Assembly: GCF_017814945.1 (NCBI RefSeq)
Contig: NZ_JAGIPX010000017.1
Span: 62,001-126,000, forward strand
Direction: 5' to 3'
Length of the DNA: 64,000 nucleotides
DNA from: Paraburkholderia sp. LEh10
GTDB taxonomy: Bacteria; Pseudomonadota; Gammaproteobacteria; Burkholderiales; Burkholderiaceae
Below the pieces are notes generated by a model. It was not told where the DNA came from. It did no database searches and saw nothing but the letters and a program-made list of their open reading frames with translations. The translations under genes and the position numbers were made by a program. Shown piece after piece: positions 26,270-34,633 of the stretch. How positions within the stretch are numbered: position 1 is the stretch's first letter; each line of letters starts with the position of its first letter.

Positions 26270-28570
26270 TCAGTCCACTTCCACCGCTTCCGGATTCGGA
26301 TTGCGCGGCGGCGCCGAGTTCTCGTCGAACGTCAGCTGGACCTTGTCGTCCGCATCGACGTCGACCGTCACGCGGCCGCCGTTCATCAGCTTGCCGAACA
26401 GCAGTTCGTCGGCCAGCGCGCGGCGGATCGTGTCCTGAATCAGACGCTGCATCGGACGCGCACCCATCAGCGGATCGAAACCGTGCTTCGCCAGATGCTT
26501 GCGCAGCGCATCGGTGAAGAGCGCGTCGACCTTCTTCTCGTGCAGCTGGTCTTCCAGTTGCATCAGGAACTTGTCGACCACGCGCATGATGATTTCTTCA
26601 TCGAGCGAGCGGAAGCTGATCGTCGCATCCAGACGGTTGCGGAACTCAGGCGTGAACATGCGCTTGATATCGGCCATTTCGTCGCCCGTCTCGCGGCGCG
26701 TCGTGAAACCGATCGTCGACTTCTGCATCGACTCTGCGCCCGCATTCGTCGTCATGATGATGATGACGTTGCGGAAATCCGCCTTACGGCCGTTGTTATC
26801 GGTCAGCGTGCCGTGGTCCATCACCTGCAGCAGCACGTTGAAGATATCCGGATGCGCCTTCTCGATTTCGTCGAGCAGCAGCACGCAATGCGGCTTTTTC
26901 GTCACGGCTTCCGTCAGCAGACCGCCCTGATCGAAACCGACGTAACCCGGAGGCGCGCCGATCAGACGGCTGACGGCGTGACGCTCCATGTATTCCGACA
27001 TGTCGAAGCGGATCAGCTCGATGCCCAGCGTGAACGCCAGTTGGCGCGCCACTTCCGTCTTGCCGACGCCCGTCGGGCCTGAGAACAGGAACGCGCCGAT
27101 CGGCTTGTCGGTCTTGCCCAGCCCCGCGCGCGCCATCTTGATCGATGCGGACAGCGCGTCGATCGCGGGGTCCTGACCGAACACGACGGCCTTCAGGTCG
27201 CGGTCGAGCGTCTGCAGCTTGCTGCGGTCGTCCTGCGACACGCTTTGCGCCGGCACGCGCGCGATCTTCGAGATGATTTCCTCGATCTCGCTCTTGCCGA
27301 TCGTCTTCTTCTGCTTCGACTTCGGCAGGATGCGCTGCGCCGCGCCCGCTTCGTCGATCACGTCGATTGCCTTGTCGGGCAAGTGACGATCCGTGATGAA
27401 ACGAGCCGACAGCTCAGCCGCCGCCGACAGCGCACCCGACGAGTACTTCACGCCATGATGCTCTTCGAAGCGCGACTTCAGGCCGCGCAGGATTGCCACC
27501 GTCTGCTCGACGGTCGGCTCGGTCACGTCGATCTTCTGGAAACGGCGTGACAATGCCGCGTCCTTTTCGAAAATGCCGCGGAACTCGGTGAACGTAGTCG
27601 CGCCAATGCACTTGAGCGTGCCCGACGACAGCGCCGGCTTCAGCAGATTCGACGCGTCCAGCGTGCCGCCCGATGCGGCGCCCGCGCCGATCAGCGTATG
27701 AATTTCGTCGATGAACAGAATCGCGTTCGGACGTTCCTTCAACTCCTTCAGAACCGTCTTCAGGCGCTGTTCGAAATCGCCGCGATACTTGGTGCCCGCA
27801 AGCAGAGCGCCCATATCGAGTGAATAGACCTGTGCGTCGACCAGGATGTCGGGCACTTCGCCGCGCGTGATGCGCCACGCGAGCCCTTCCGCGATCGCCG
27901 TCTTGCCGACGCCTGCCTCGCCGACCAGCAGCGGGTTATTCTTGCGGCGGCGGCACAGCACCTGCACGACACGCTCGACTTCCGCTTCGCGTCCGATCAG
28001 CGGATCGATGCGGCCGTCCTTCGCCATCTGGTTCAGGTTCTGCGTGAATTGCGCAAGCGGCGTTTCTTTTTGCGCGGCCGCTTCGTCCGACTCGGCGTTC
28101 GTGTCGCTCGACTTCGCGGCTTCCGAGTTGTTCGTCTTCGCGATGCCGTGCGAAATGAAATTGACGACGTCCAGACGCGTCACGCCCTGCTGCTGCAGGT
28201 AGTAGACCGCGTGCGAGTCCTTCTCGCCGAAGATCGCCACGAGCACGTTCGCGCCCGTCACTTCCTTCTTGCCGTTCGACGTGGACTGGACGTGCATGAT
28301 CGCGCGCTGGATCACACGCTGGAAACCCAGCGTGGGCTGCGTATCGACGTCGTCAGTGCCCGGAACGGTCGGCGTATTGTCGTGAATGAAGTTGCGCAGG
28401 TTCTGACGCAGGTCTTCGATGTTGGCCGCGCATGCGCGCAGCACTTCGGCAGCCGTCGGGTTGTCCAACAGCGCCAGCAAAAGATGTTCGACCGTAATGA
28501 ACTCATGCCGCGCCTGGCGCGCTTCCATGAACGCCATGTGCAGGCTGACTTCCAGTTCCTGGGCAATCAT
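26270..28570 (-). CDS. clpA: ATP-dependent Clp protease ATP-binding subunit ClpA
   Basis: AAA+ unfoldase that feeds ClpP, 766 residues. The start is the ATG giving MIAQELEVSLHMAF; the upstream open extension overlaps clpS and is not used. N-domain repeats, then the first AAA module with Walker A GEAGVGKTAIAEGLA, and the second with GPTGVGKTEVARQLA. A ClpP-binding loop of the IGF/IGL type is expected in the second module; TIGFTTRRE near residue 615 fits. A low-complexity linker (residues about 145-165, Ser/Asp/Ala) separates N-domain and D1. It overlaps clpS by four bases (ATGA). Confidence 0.97.
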   Translation of the reverse strand: MIAQELEVSLHMAFMEARQARHEFITVEHLLLALLDNPTAAEVLRACAANIEDLRQNLRNFIHDNTPTVPGTDDVDTQPTLGFQRVIQRAIMHVQSTSNGKKEVTGANVLVAIFGEKDSHAVYYLQQQGVTRLDVVNFISHGIAKTNNSEAAKSSDTNAESDEAAAQKETPLAQFTQNLNQMAKDGRIDPLIGREAEVERVVQVLCRRRKNNPLLVGEAGVGKTAIAEGLAWRITRGEVPDILVDAQVYSLDMGALLAGTKYRGDFEQRLKTVLKELKERPNAILFIDEIHTLIGAGAASGGTLDASNLLKPALSSGTLKCIGATTFTEFRGIFEKDAALSRRFQKIDVTEPTVEQTVAILRGLKSRFEEHHGVKYSSGALSAAAELSARFITDRHLPDKAIDVIDEAGAAQRILPKSKQKKTIGKSEIEEIISKIARVPAQSVSQDDRSKLQTLDRDLKAVVFGQDPAIDALSASIKMARAGLGKTDKPIGAFLFSGPTGVGKTEVARQLAFTLGIELIRFDMSEYMERHAVSRLIGAPPGYVGFDQGGLLTEAVTKKPHCVLLLDEIEKAHPDIFNVLLQVMDHGTLTDNNGRKADFRNVIIIMTTNAGAESMQKSTIGFTTRRETGDEMADIKRMFTPEFRNRLDATISFRSLDEEIIMRVVDKFLMQLEDQLHEKKVDALFTDALRKHLAKHGFDPLMGARPMQRLIQDTIRRALADELLFGKLMNGGRVTVDVDADDKVQLTFDENSAPPRNPNPEAVEVD

Positions 28571-28881
28571 GCTTCCTCCATCACACACTGCAGCGGATGC
28601 CCGGCCTGCCGTGCGTGGGTAACGACTTGCTCGACTTTGGTCGACGCGATATCCCGCGTGTAGACCCCACAAACTCCCCTGCCTTCTCGATGGACCTTCA
28701 ACATGATCTGCGTTGCGGTCTCACGATCTTTATTGAAATATTCCTGCACGATCATCACGACGAATTCCATCGGCGTGAAATCGTCATTCAACAGCACCAC
28801 CTTGAACATGGCAGGCGGTTTCAGCTTTTGTTCCTGCCGCTCCAGTACGGTGTTGTCCTGCTTGTCCGGGATAATCGCCAT
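28567..28881 (-). CDS. clpS: ATP-dependent Clp protease adaptor protein ClpS
   Basis: N-recognin adaptor that directs N-degron substrates to ClpA. 104 residues. The core MFKVVLLNDDFTPMEFVV and the N-end-binding pocket residues in this segment and in VHREGRGVCGVYTRDIA are present. It is the first gene of clpS-clpA. No Shine-Dalgarno sequence is visible before its ATG, and a TAGAAT hexamer ends only seven bases upstream, which may mean a leaderless mRNA. Confidence 0.97.
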   Translation of the reverse strand: MAIIPDKQDNTVLERQEQKLKPPAMFKVVLLNDDFTPMEFVVMIVQEYFNKDRETATQIMLKVHREGRGVCGVYTRDIASTKVEQVVTHARQAGHPLQCVMEEA

Positions 28882-29256
28882 ACACCCATTCTAAACAACT
28901 CGGACAGGCCCGCAATCCTGTCAAAACCCGACCGGCTGGCCGGACATTCGTTCCCTCCGGCCCTGTCGAGCGGCCTGTCGCGGGTGCGCTTCGCGCCAGG
29001 CCGCGTGCGGTTGCGGCCTTCCGGTAAATCTGTAATGCAGCGTATGACTGCAGTCGGATCGAGTATCGCACAACCCGCGCCAGCAGGCTGACGACCCGCC
29101 AGGTCAGAACCGGCATCCCCTTCCGCAGAACAGCATGTGAGTCGATTATGCGACTTTTCAAGACGGACCGCTTGCGCCACCGCACATAAGAAAAGCGGGA
29201 GAAACCCTGGAAATTGGTTCTTTACAACGAAGAAATGGGCGTCTCAAAATTTTCTT
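28882..29256. other. Intergenic region, clpS / cold-shock gene
   Basis: About 375 bases without a credible gene. On the minus strand it holds the clpS upstream region, including TTGACA at 28924-28919 and TAGAAT at 28893-28888 (25 apart, so not a single standard promoter). On the plus strand nothing but the promoter of the cold-shock gene near its right end was recognised. Confidence 0.6.
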
Positions 29257-29285
29257 GACACTCGAATAAAGAGCCTCAACAATCA
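29257..29285 (+). promoter_or_regulatory. Promoter and long leader of the cold-shock gene
   Basis: Consensus TTGACA (29257-29262), a 17-bp spacer and AACAAT (29280-29285). The transcript would carry a leader of about 130 bases before the ATG at 29422. Long structured leaders are characteristic of cspA-type genes, where they switch folding with temperature. Confidence 0.7.
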
Positions 29286-29421
29286 AGCTGGCACTTTTTT
29301 CAATAAGCGGTCTATACGAAAAAATGCCGTTGGTGAGCTTGTGAGGAGGGGCGACTGCATCCCGCGGTCGTTGAGCTTTTCGAGGGCTCGTGGCAGCTTT
29401 TGAGTTACAGGGGAAGTTGGT

Positions 29422-29628
29422 ATGGCAACTGGTACGGTCAAGTGGTTCAACGACGCAAAAGGTTTCGGATTCATTACGCCCGACGAAGGCGGTGAGGATC
29501 TGTTTGCACACTTTTCGGCTATCCAGATGAACGGTTTCAAGACCCTCAAGGAAGGCCAGAAGGTGAGCTTCGAGGTCGTTCAAGGCCCGAAGGGCAAACA
29601 GGCATCGAACATTCAGTCCGCAGCCTGA
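29422..29628 (+). CDS. Cold-shock protein (CspA family)
   Basis: Single-strand nucleic-acid-binding OB-fold protein, 68 residues. RNP1 is KGFGFIT and RNP2 is DLFAHFS; it begins MATGTVKWFNDAKGFGF, as in most CspA-like proteins, and keeps the aromatic surface. It is monocistronic with its own promoter and terminator. Which of the several Csp paralogues it is, and whether it is cold-inducible, cannot be decided from sequence. Confidence 0.97.
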   Translation: MATGTVKWFNDAKGFGFITPDEGGEDLFAHFSAIQMNGFKTLKEGQKVSFEVVQGPKGKQASNIQSAA

Positions 29629-29651
29629 TACGGTTCGATTCCGCAGCCTTG

Positions 29652-29678
29652 AAAACCCGGCCTCGCGCCGGGTTTTTT
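29652..29678 (+). terminator. Terminator of the cold-shock gene
   Basis: AACCCGGC-CTCGC-GCCGGGTT stem followed by TTTT, preceded by AA. Confidence 0.9.
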
Positions 29679-29723
29679 CGTTTCCGGCGCGAGTCGCGTG
29701 TCTATCGATAACTACGGCGGCGA

Positions 29724-31355
29724 TCAGACAACCTTGAGGGTCGCCATCATGCCGAGGTCCTCATGTTCCAGGATGTGGCAATGGAACATCCGCTCGCCCG
29801 CGTCGCGCTGAACCGTCGCGATGCGCACCGTCTGTCCCGGCTGCACATTGACGGTGTCGCGCCACGCGAGAAACGGCTCCGGCGTTTTCGCGCCGCCCTG
29901 CTCGCGCTCGATCACCTGAAACTGCGTGCCATGCAGGTGAAACGGATGATCCATGTCGGTGCGGTTTTCGATTGACCATACCTCGACCTCGCCGCGCCGG
30001 CTCGTCAGCGCGATGCGCGCCGGATCGAACGCCGCGCCGTTGATCAGGAAGCGCATGCCGGGCGGCAGCGCCGACATCGACGCGCCGGGACGGTGCATCG
30101 CCATCATGTCCATCGCCTCGGTGAAGACGACCGATTTTTGCGGTGCATTGCCATCCGCATGACCCGTCGATGACAGCAGCGGCGCGATGTGCCGCAGCGT
30201 TTGCGGCACGGCGCGCGCCGCCGCTTGCGCGCCTGGCTCGAAGCGGATGTCGGCGAGCGGTTTGGCCGGCTCGGGAGGCAGGCCGCTGCCCTCGGTCATC
30301 GTCATTTTGCGGCGGTCGTAGACGGCAGCCGTGAGCGTCGCCGTCGATGGCTGCGCACCCGCGCGCACCACGATTTCCGCGCGCTCGCCCGGCGCGAGCA
30401 GCAGCTCCGTCAGACCGTCGCGCGGCTTGTCGAGCAGGCCGCCATCGGTGCCGACCTGAGTGAAGATCTGTTTGTCACCGAGCGACAATCTCAAATAGCG
30501 GGCATTGCAACCATTCCACAGACGCCAGCGCTCGTCCTGCGCGATGGCGATCAGAGGACGGCGCGCGCCGTTCACTAGCACGAACTGGCCTTCGCGGCCG
30601 TTCATCCAGTCCATGACGTCGTTCGGCGCAATCGATGCGTCGCTCGCGAGTTTCAGGTCCGAGAAAAAAAGATGCCGTTCGGGAAACGCGGCGAGGGGAT
30701 CGTCGGCGGCACGCACGACGATGGGGCCCGCGAGCCCGCGAAACACCTGCTCCGACGACATCATGTGCGGATGCGAGTGATACCAGTACGTGCCCGCGCT
30801 GCCCTGCGGCAATGTGAAACGGTACACGTGCGTCCCGCCCGGTGCGACGGGATTCATCGGATTGCCGTCCTGATCGGGTGGAACGGGCAGACCATGCCAA
30901 TGAATCGTCGATGCTTGCGGCAGATGGTTGACGAAGCGGATCTCGACGTTATCGCCTTCGCGCACGTCGATCAGCGGCCCGACGATCGGCCCTTGCGCGG
31001 CGTCGCCGTAAAGCCACAACGAGGTGGAATGCCCCGCCATTAGCTGGCGGCGCACGGGTTGCGCGACGAGCATCGCGCGAAAGACGCCGGGCTCCGTGCT
31101 CTCGTTCGCGAGTTTTCGCAATGCGGCAAGCGGCGCGCCCGCGGGCAGCGCCGTCTCGGGCGCGAGTTTCGCGGCGGGTTGGCCGGCGTGCGGTTTTGCG
31201 GCATGAGTCGACGGCATGCCGGGCATGTCTTCCATATCGCTCATGCCGGACGTGCCATGCATGTCATGCATCGAATGCTGTGCGAAGACGCCGCGCGCGA
31301 AGAGCGACGCGACGGCGGCGCTCAATGTGCGGGCGAGAAATTCCCTGCGAATCAT
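29724..31355 (-). CDS. Multicopper oxidase, Tat-exported (CueO/CopA-like)
   Basis: Periplasmic copper oxidase of 543 residues, probably oxidising Cu(I). The ATG giving MIRREFLARTLSAAV has AAGGA upstream and opens a twin-arginine signal peptide (RREFL, then a hydrophobic stretch ending FARGVFA). A Met/His-rich stretch follows (MHDMHGTSGMSDMEDMPGM), as in copper-handling proteins. All four copper motifs are intact: HWHG, YHSHPHM, HPFHLHG and the C-terminal HCHILEHEDLGMM with the T1 cysteine. It follows a CopL-like gene by 86 bases on the same strand, supporting a copper-tolerance role. Confidence 0.93.
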   Translation of the reverse strand: MIRREFLARTLSAAVASLFARGVFAQHSMHDMHGTSGMSDMEDMPGMPSTHAAKPHAGQPAAKLAPETALPAGAPLAALRKLANESTEPGVFRAMLVAQPVRRQLMAGHSTSLWLYGDAAQGPIVGPLIDVREGDNVEIRFVNHLPQASTIHWHGLPVPPDQDGNPMNPVAPGGTHVYRFTLPQGSAGTYWYHSHPHMMSSEQVFRGLAGPIVVRAADDPLAAFPERHLFFSDLKLASDASIAPNDVMDWMNGREGQFVLVNGARRPLIAIAQDERWRLWNGCNARYLRLSLGDKQIFTQVGTDGGLLDKPRDGLTELLLAPGERAEIVVRAGAQPSTATLTAAVYDRRKMTMTEGSGLPPEPAKPLADIRFEPGAQAAARAVPQTLRHIAPLLSSTGHADGNAPQKSVVFTEAMDMMAMHRPGASMSALPPGMRFLINGAAFDPARIALTSRRGEVEVWSIENRTDMDHPFHLHGTQFQVIEREQGGAKTPEPFLAWRDTVNVQPGQTVRIATVQRDAGERMFHCHILEHEDLGMMATLKVV

Positions 31356-31441
31356 GGATCGGTTCCTTGCTGATGCGGCGCGGCAAGACCACTGCGGGCG
31401 GCGCGCATCGATCATGTGATCTCGGGCGAGCGTGAAGGCGT

Positions 31442-31849
31442 TCACGCGTCGTTTCGTGTTGTGCGCTGCTCAAAGAGGCGCTGACATCGAACGGTCACAC
31501 GATCGGCGGCCGCACTGGCGGCGCGCGGGGTGACGCCGGCGCGTGCGGGATCGCTAGCGGCGCCCCGCGCGGGGGACGACGCTGTGAGCGCGGGCACCCG
31601 CACGGTTGACGGCAGCGCGCTGCAATGCGGGCCGCATGCCGTCACGCAGCACGACGAGTGAGCGTGGCCGCATGGCAAACGGGAATCGCGCGAGTGAATT
31701 GACCGATCGTCATACGCTGCCATCGCGAGCGCCGGTTCACGTGCGCTGATCGTTCGCTTCGATGCGTCGTGATGCTCGCACGCAGACGCGCGTTGCATGC
31801 CGAGCAAGGCGAGCGTCAATACGATGATGATGCGCGACAACAGGTTCAT
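31442..31849 (-). CDS. CopL-like Cys/His-rich exported protein
   Basis: A 135-residue protein beginning MNLLSRIIIVLTLALLGMQ with a signal peptide (an ATG six codons upstream is also possible). The mature part has a metal-binding-like cluster: CEHHD, LPCGHAHSSCC and ACGPHC, followed by an Ala/Thr/Arg-rich tail of low complexity. Copper operons often open with such a CopL/DUF2946-like protein, whose exact role is unclear. The call rests on position before the multicopper oxidase and the Cys/His pattern; the tail looks poorly conserved. On its strand TATGAT near 31903 could be the -10. Confidence 0.6.
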   Translation of the reverse strand: MNLLSRIIIVLTLALLGMQRASACEHHDASKRTISAREPALAMAAYDDRSIHSRDSRLPCGHAHSSCCVTACGPHCSALPSTVRVPALTASSPARGAASDPARAGVTPRAASAAADRVTVRCQRLFEQRTTRNDA

Positions 31850-31941
31850 GTCGGTCGAGGCGAACATGCGCTGTCTGGAGTCGAATGGTATCGGCCGATC
31901 ATAACGCAGCCGCGCGGCTGGAGCCGCCAGGCGCACCGCAA

Positions 31942-31976
31942 AAACAAAACCCCGCCGGGCGTGGGCCCGGCGGGGT
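31942..31976 (-). terminator. Terminator of icd
   Basis: Minus strand: AACCCCGCCGGGC-CCAC-GCCCGGCGGGGTT, a perfect 13-bp stem, followed by TTGTTTTT. It lies 31 bases beyond the icd stop. Confidence 0.93.
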
Positions 31977-32007
31977 TCGTCTGTGGTACGCAAACGCTGG
32001 TCCGCGC

Positions 32008-33264
32008 TTACATGTTCTCGATCATCACCTGCCCGAAGCCCGAACACGACACCTGCGTCGCGCCTTCCATCAGACGCGCGAAGTCATAGGTGACGCGCTT
32101 CGAAAGAATCGACTTCTCCATCGACTTGATGATCGCATCCGCTGCTTCCGTCCAGCCGAGATGACGCAGCATCATTTCCGCCGACAGGATCTCGGAACCG
32201 GGGTTCACATAGTCCTTGCCCGCGTACTTCGGCGCCGTGCCGTGCGTCGCCTCGAACATCGCGACTGAATCCGACATGTTCGCGCCAGGCGCGATGCCGA
32301 TGCCGCCGACCTGCGCCGCGAGCGCATCGGAGATGTAGTCGCCGTTCAGGTTCAGCGTGGCGATCACGTCGTACTCGGCGGGACGCAGCAGGATCTGCTG
32401 CAGGAACGCATCGGCGATCACGTCCTTCACGACGATGTCGGTGCCCGTCTTCGGATTCTTCACCTTCATCCACGGGCCGCCCTCGATCAGCTCCGCGCCG
32501 AATTCCTTCTGCGCAAGCGCATAGCCGTAATCACGGAACGCGCCTTCCGTGTACTTCATGATATTGCCCTTGTGCACCAGCGTGACCGTGCGGCGCTCGT
32601 TGTCAATCGCGTACTGGATCGCCTTGCGCACCAGACGCTCCGTGCCTTCGCGCGACACCGGCTTCACGCCGATACCCGACGTGTCCGGGAAGCGGATCTT
32701 CTTCACGCCCATTTCTTCGCGCAGGAACTTGATGACCTTCTTCGCTTCCGGCGACTCAGCCGCCCATTCGATGCCCGCGTAAATGTCTTCCGAGTTCTCG
32801 CGGAAGATCACCATGTTGACCTTTTCCGGCTCGCGCAGCGGCGACGGCACGCCCTTGAAGTACTGCACGGGACGCAGGCACACATACAGGTCGAGTTCCT
32901 GGCGCAGCGCGACATTCAGCGAACGGATGCCGCCGCCGACGGGCGTCGTCAGCGGCCCTTTGATCGAAACGACGTACTCCTTCAGCACCTGCAGTGTTTC
33001 GTCGGGCAGCCATACGTCGGGACCGTAGACCTTGGTCGCCTTTTCGCCTGCGTAGATTTCCATCCATTGGATCTTCTTCTTGCCGCCGTACGCCTTTTCG
33101 ACGGCTGCATCGACTACCTTGATCATCACGGGCGTAATGTCGACGCCCGTGCCGTCGCCTTCGATATACGGAATGATCGGCTGGTCGGAAACGTTGAGCG
33201 AGAAATCCGCGTTGACGGTGATCTTGTCACCGTCAGCCGGAACCGTAATGTGCTGATACGCCAT
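32008..33264 (-). CDS. icd: Isocitrate dehydrogenase (NADP-dependent)
   Basis: TCA-cycle enzyme oxidising isocitrate to 2-oxoglutarate. 418 residues from the ATG giving MAYQHITVPADGDKI; the upstream open frame is not protein-like. Key segments: IPYIEGDGTGVDITP at the N-terminus, the phosphorylation-loop region RSLNVALRQELDLYVCLRPV, FRENSEDIYAGIEW, NIMKYTEGAF and the nucleotide-binding GTAPKYAGKDYVNPGS. The AKYAG / Lys-Tyr pattern of the last fits NADP use. Its upstream region contains a 28-bp palindrome about 230 bases before the ATG. Confidence 0.97.
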   Translation of the reverse strand: MAYQHITVPADGDKITVNADFSLNVSDQPIIPYIEGDGTGVDITPVMIKVVDAAVEKAYGGKKKIQWMEIYAGEKATKVYGPDVWLPDETLQVLKEYVVSIKGPLTTPVGGGIRSLNVALRQELDLYVCLRPVQYFKGVPSPLREPEKVNMVIFRENSEDIYAGIEWAAESPEAKKVIKFLREEMGVKKIRFPDTSGIGVKPVSREGTERLVRKAIQYAIDNERRTVTLVHKGNIMKYTEGAFRDYGYALAQKEFGAELIEGGPWMKVKNPKTGTDIVVKDVIADAFLQQILLRPAEYDVIATLNLNGDYISDALAAQVGGIGIAPGANMSDSVAMFEATHGTAPKYAGKDYVNPGSEILSAEMMLRHLGWTEAADAIIKSMEKSILSKRVTYDFARLMEGATQVSCSGFGQVMIENM

Positions 33265-33494
33265 GATCGGACTCCAGTGATAGCTGTGCTGTGAGAACAG
33301 GTCGAAATGCGAAACCGGGGCGCTCCTCGTATGCGCGACGCGGCGCAACGCCGATGCAAATGCCGATGCCAGAGGCCGATGCAGCAAGCGGCGAGGCGCC
33401 TATTCTAGCCCACGTCGGCACCCGTCCGCCCTCGGGACGTGCACGGACACACGCGTTTTTTGGCGGTGGCGCAGATCGGAGACAGGCTTCGCGC

Positions 33495-33522
33495 GTCCTA
33501 TGTCTTATATAAGATATAGGAC
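33495..33522. promoter_or_regulatory. 28-bp near-perfect palindrome (operator candidate)
   Basis: Two 14-bp arms, GTCCTATGTCTTAT and ATAAGATATAGGAC, meet without a loop and differ from perfect symmetry at one pair only. Its core TCTTATATAAGA is much AT-richer than the neighbourhood. It lies in the divergent region between icd (231 bp to the ATG) and the pseudouridine synthase (126 bp to the ATG). The form is that of a dimeric regulator site, perhaps a GntR or similar repressor of central metabolism; the regulator is not in this window as far as can be told. Confidence 0.75.
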
Positions 33523-33647
33523 TCGACGACCGCTATTATGCTTTAAGATCTCGTGATTTGCTACGGCTCCTGGCCGTTGTTTATACAGGCAACGCGTCGA
33601 TTGCGGCGCCGCAGCCGCGCCATCCTGCCCGTCGTCCTGATACACGC

Positions 33648-34217
33648 ATGACTCTGCTCGCCCTCAACAAACCCTTCGGCACGATCTGTCAGTTTTCGCC
33701 GCACGAGACGCGCGCGTCGCTCGCCGACTGGGTGAAGGTGCCGGGCGTCTATCCCGCGGGACGCCTCGATTCCGACAGCGAAGGTCTCATCCTGCTCACG
33801 GACGATGGCGCGTTGCAGGCGCGCATCGCCGAACCGCGTCACAAGCTGGTGAAGCGCTACTGGGCGCAGGTGGAAGGCGCGCCCTCCGGGCGCGATCTGC
33901 AGGCGCTCGCGCGCGGCGTCGATCTGGGCGACTATGTGACGCAGCCATGCCGCGCGGCGTTCGTCGAATCCAGCGACCTGCTATGGGCGCGCACGCCACC
34001 CATTCGCTATCGTGCCGCGATTCCCACGACATGGATCGAGCTCTCGATCACGGAAGGCAAGAACCGTCAGGTGCGCCGGATGACGGCGGCCGTCGGCTTT
34101 CCGACACTGCGGCTCGTGCGCGTCGGCGTCGGCGTGCTCGATATTTTTTCGCTCGGATTGCAGCCTGGCGAGAGCATCGCGCTGCCGGCGCGCGCGCCCT
34201 GGGACGGTCTCCGATAG
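33648..34217 (+). CDS. Pseudouridine synthase, RluE-like small RsuA-family enzyme
   Basis: Isomerises a uridine in rRNA, most likely in 23S rRNA. 189 residues from the ATG giving MTLLALNKPFGTICQFS; this lacks the S4 domain of RsuA/RluB and matches RluE in architecture. The catalytic aspartate is in the motif AGRLDSDSEGLILLTDDG; other family blocks are LSITEGKNRQVRRMTAAVG and LRLVRVGVG. It is divergent from icd, sharing the region with the 28-bp palindrome. Confidence 0.92.
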   Translation: MTLLALNKPFGTICQFSPHETRASLADWVKVPGVYPAGRLDSDSEGLILLTDDGALQARIAEPRHKLVKRYWAQVEGAPSGRDLQALARGVDLGDYVTQPCRAAFVESSDLLWARTPPIRYRAAIPTTWIELSITEGKNRQVRRMTAAVGFPTLRLVRVGVGVLDIFSLGLQPGESIALPARAPWDGLR

Positions 34218-34633
34218 CGCCTTGGTCGAACGCGAAAGATCCGTCCATTGCCTGCTAAGCCGTTGTCCCGACATGCATTTTCGTGTGATTCCACAATCGG
34301 TATGCGCGCGCAAAAGCGCCCAAAAAAGTGCCCAAAAAATCAAATGGAAACTCCGGGCGCGCACTCGAAAAATTTCCTGAAATTTTTCGTCAACCGTGTC
34401 GCGAGCTCACGCGTTATTCGACGCAGATGCCGCTGAAGCTGTCCGGCATTCAGCCTCAAGAGCCTTTGCACAAGCCGCTCCAACGACGTGTAAGAAGGTG
34501 TCTGAACGCTCGCAGCCGCAAAGAAAAATTTCTTCGATGCGGATGTCAACCGAAAGGTGGACGGCACGTTTAACGACATGACTCAATCCAACCGGGTCAT
34601 TGGGTTAATTTACTAAAGCTGAGGATTCACACA
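34218..34633. other. Intergenic region with AT-rich hairpin
   Basis: 416 bases without a credible gene. At 34366-34389 lies a perfect inverted repeat, CGAAAAATTT-CCTG-AAATTTTTCG; it is AT-rich, unlike the ordinary terminators here, and could end the pseudouridine synthase transcript. The last about 80 bases should hold the promoter of the small secreted protein gene; GAGG nine bases before its ATG is the ribosome binding site. Confidence 0.6.
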
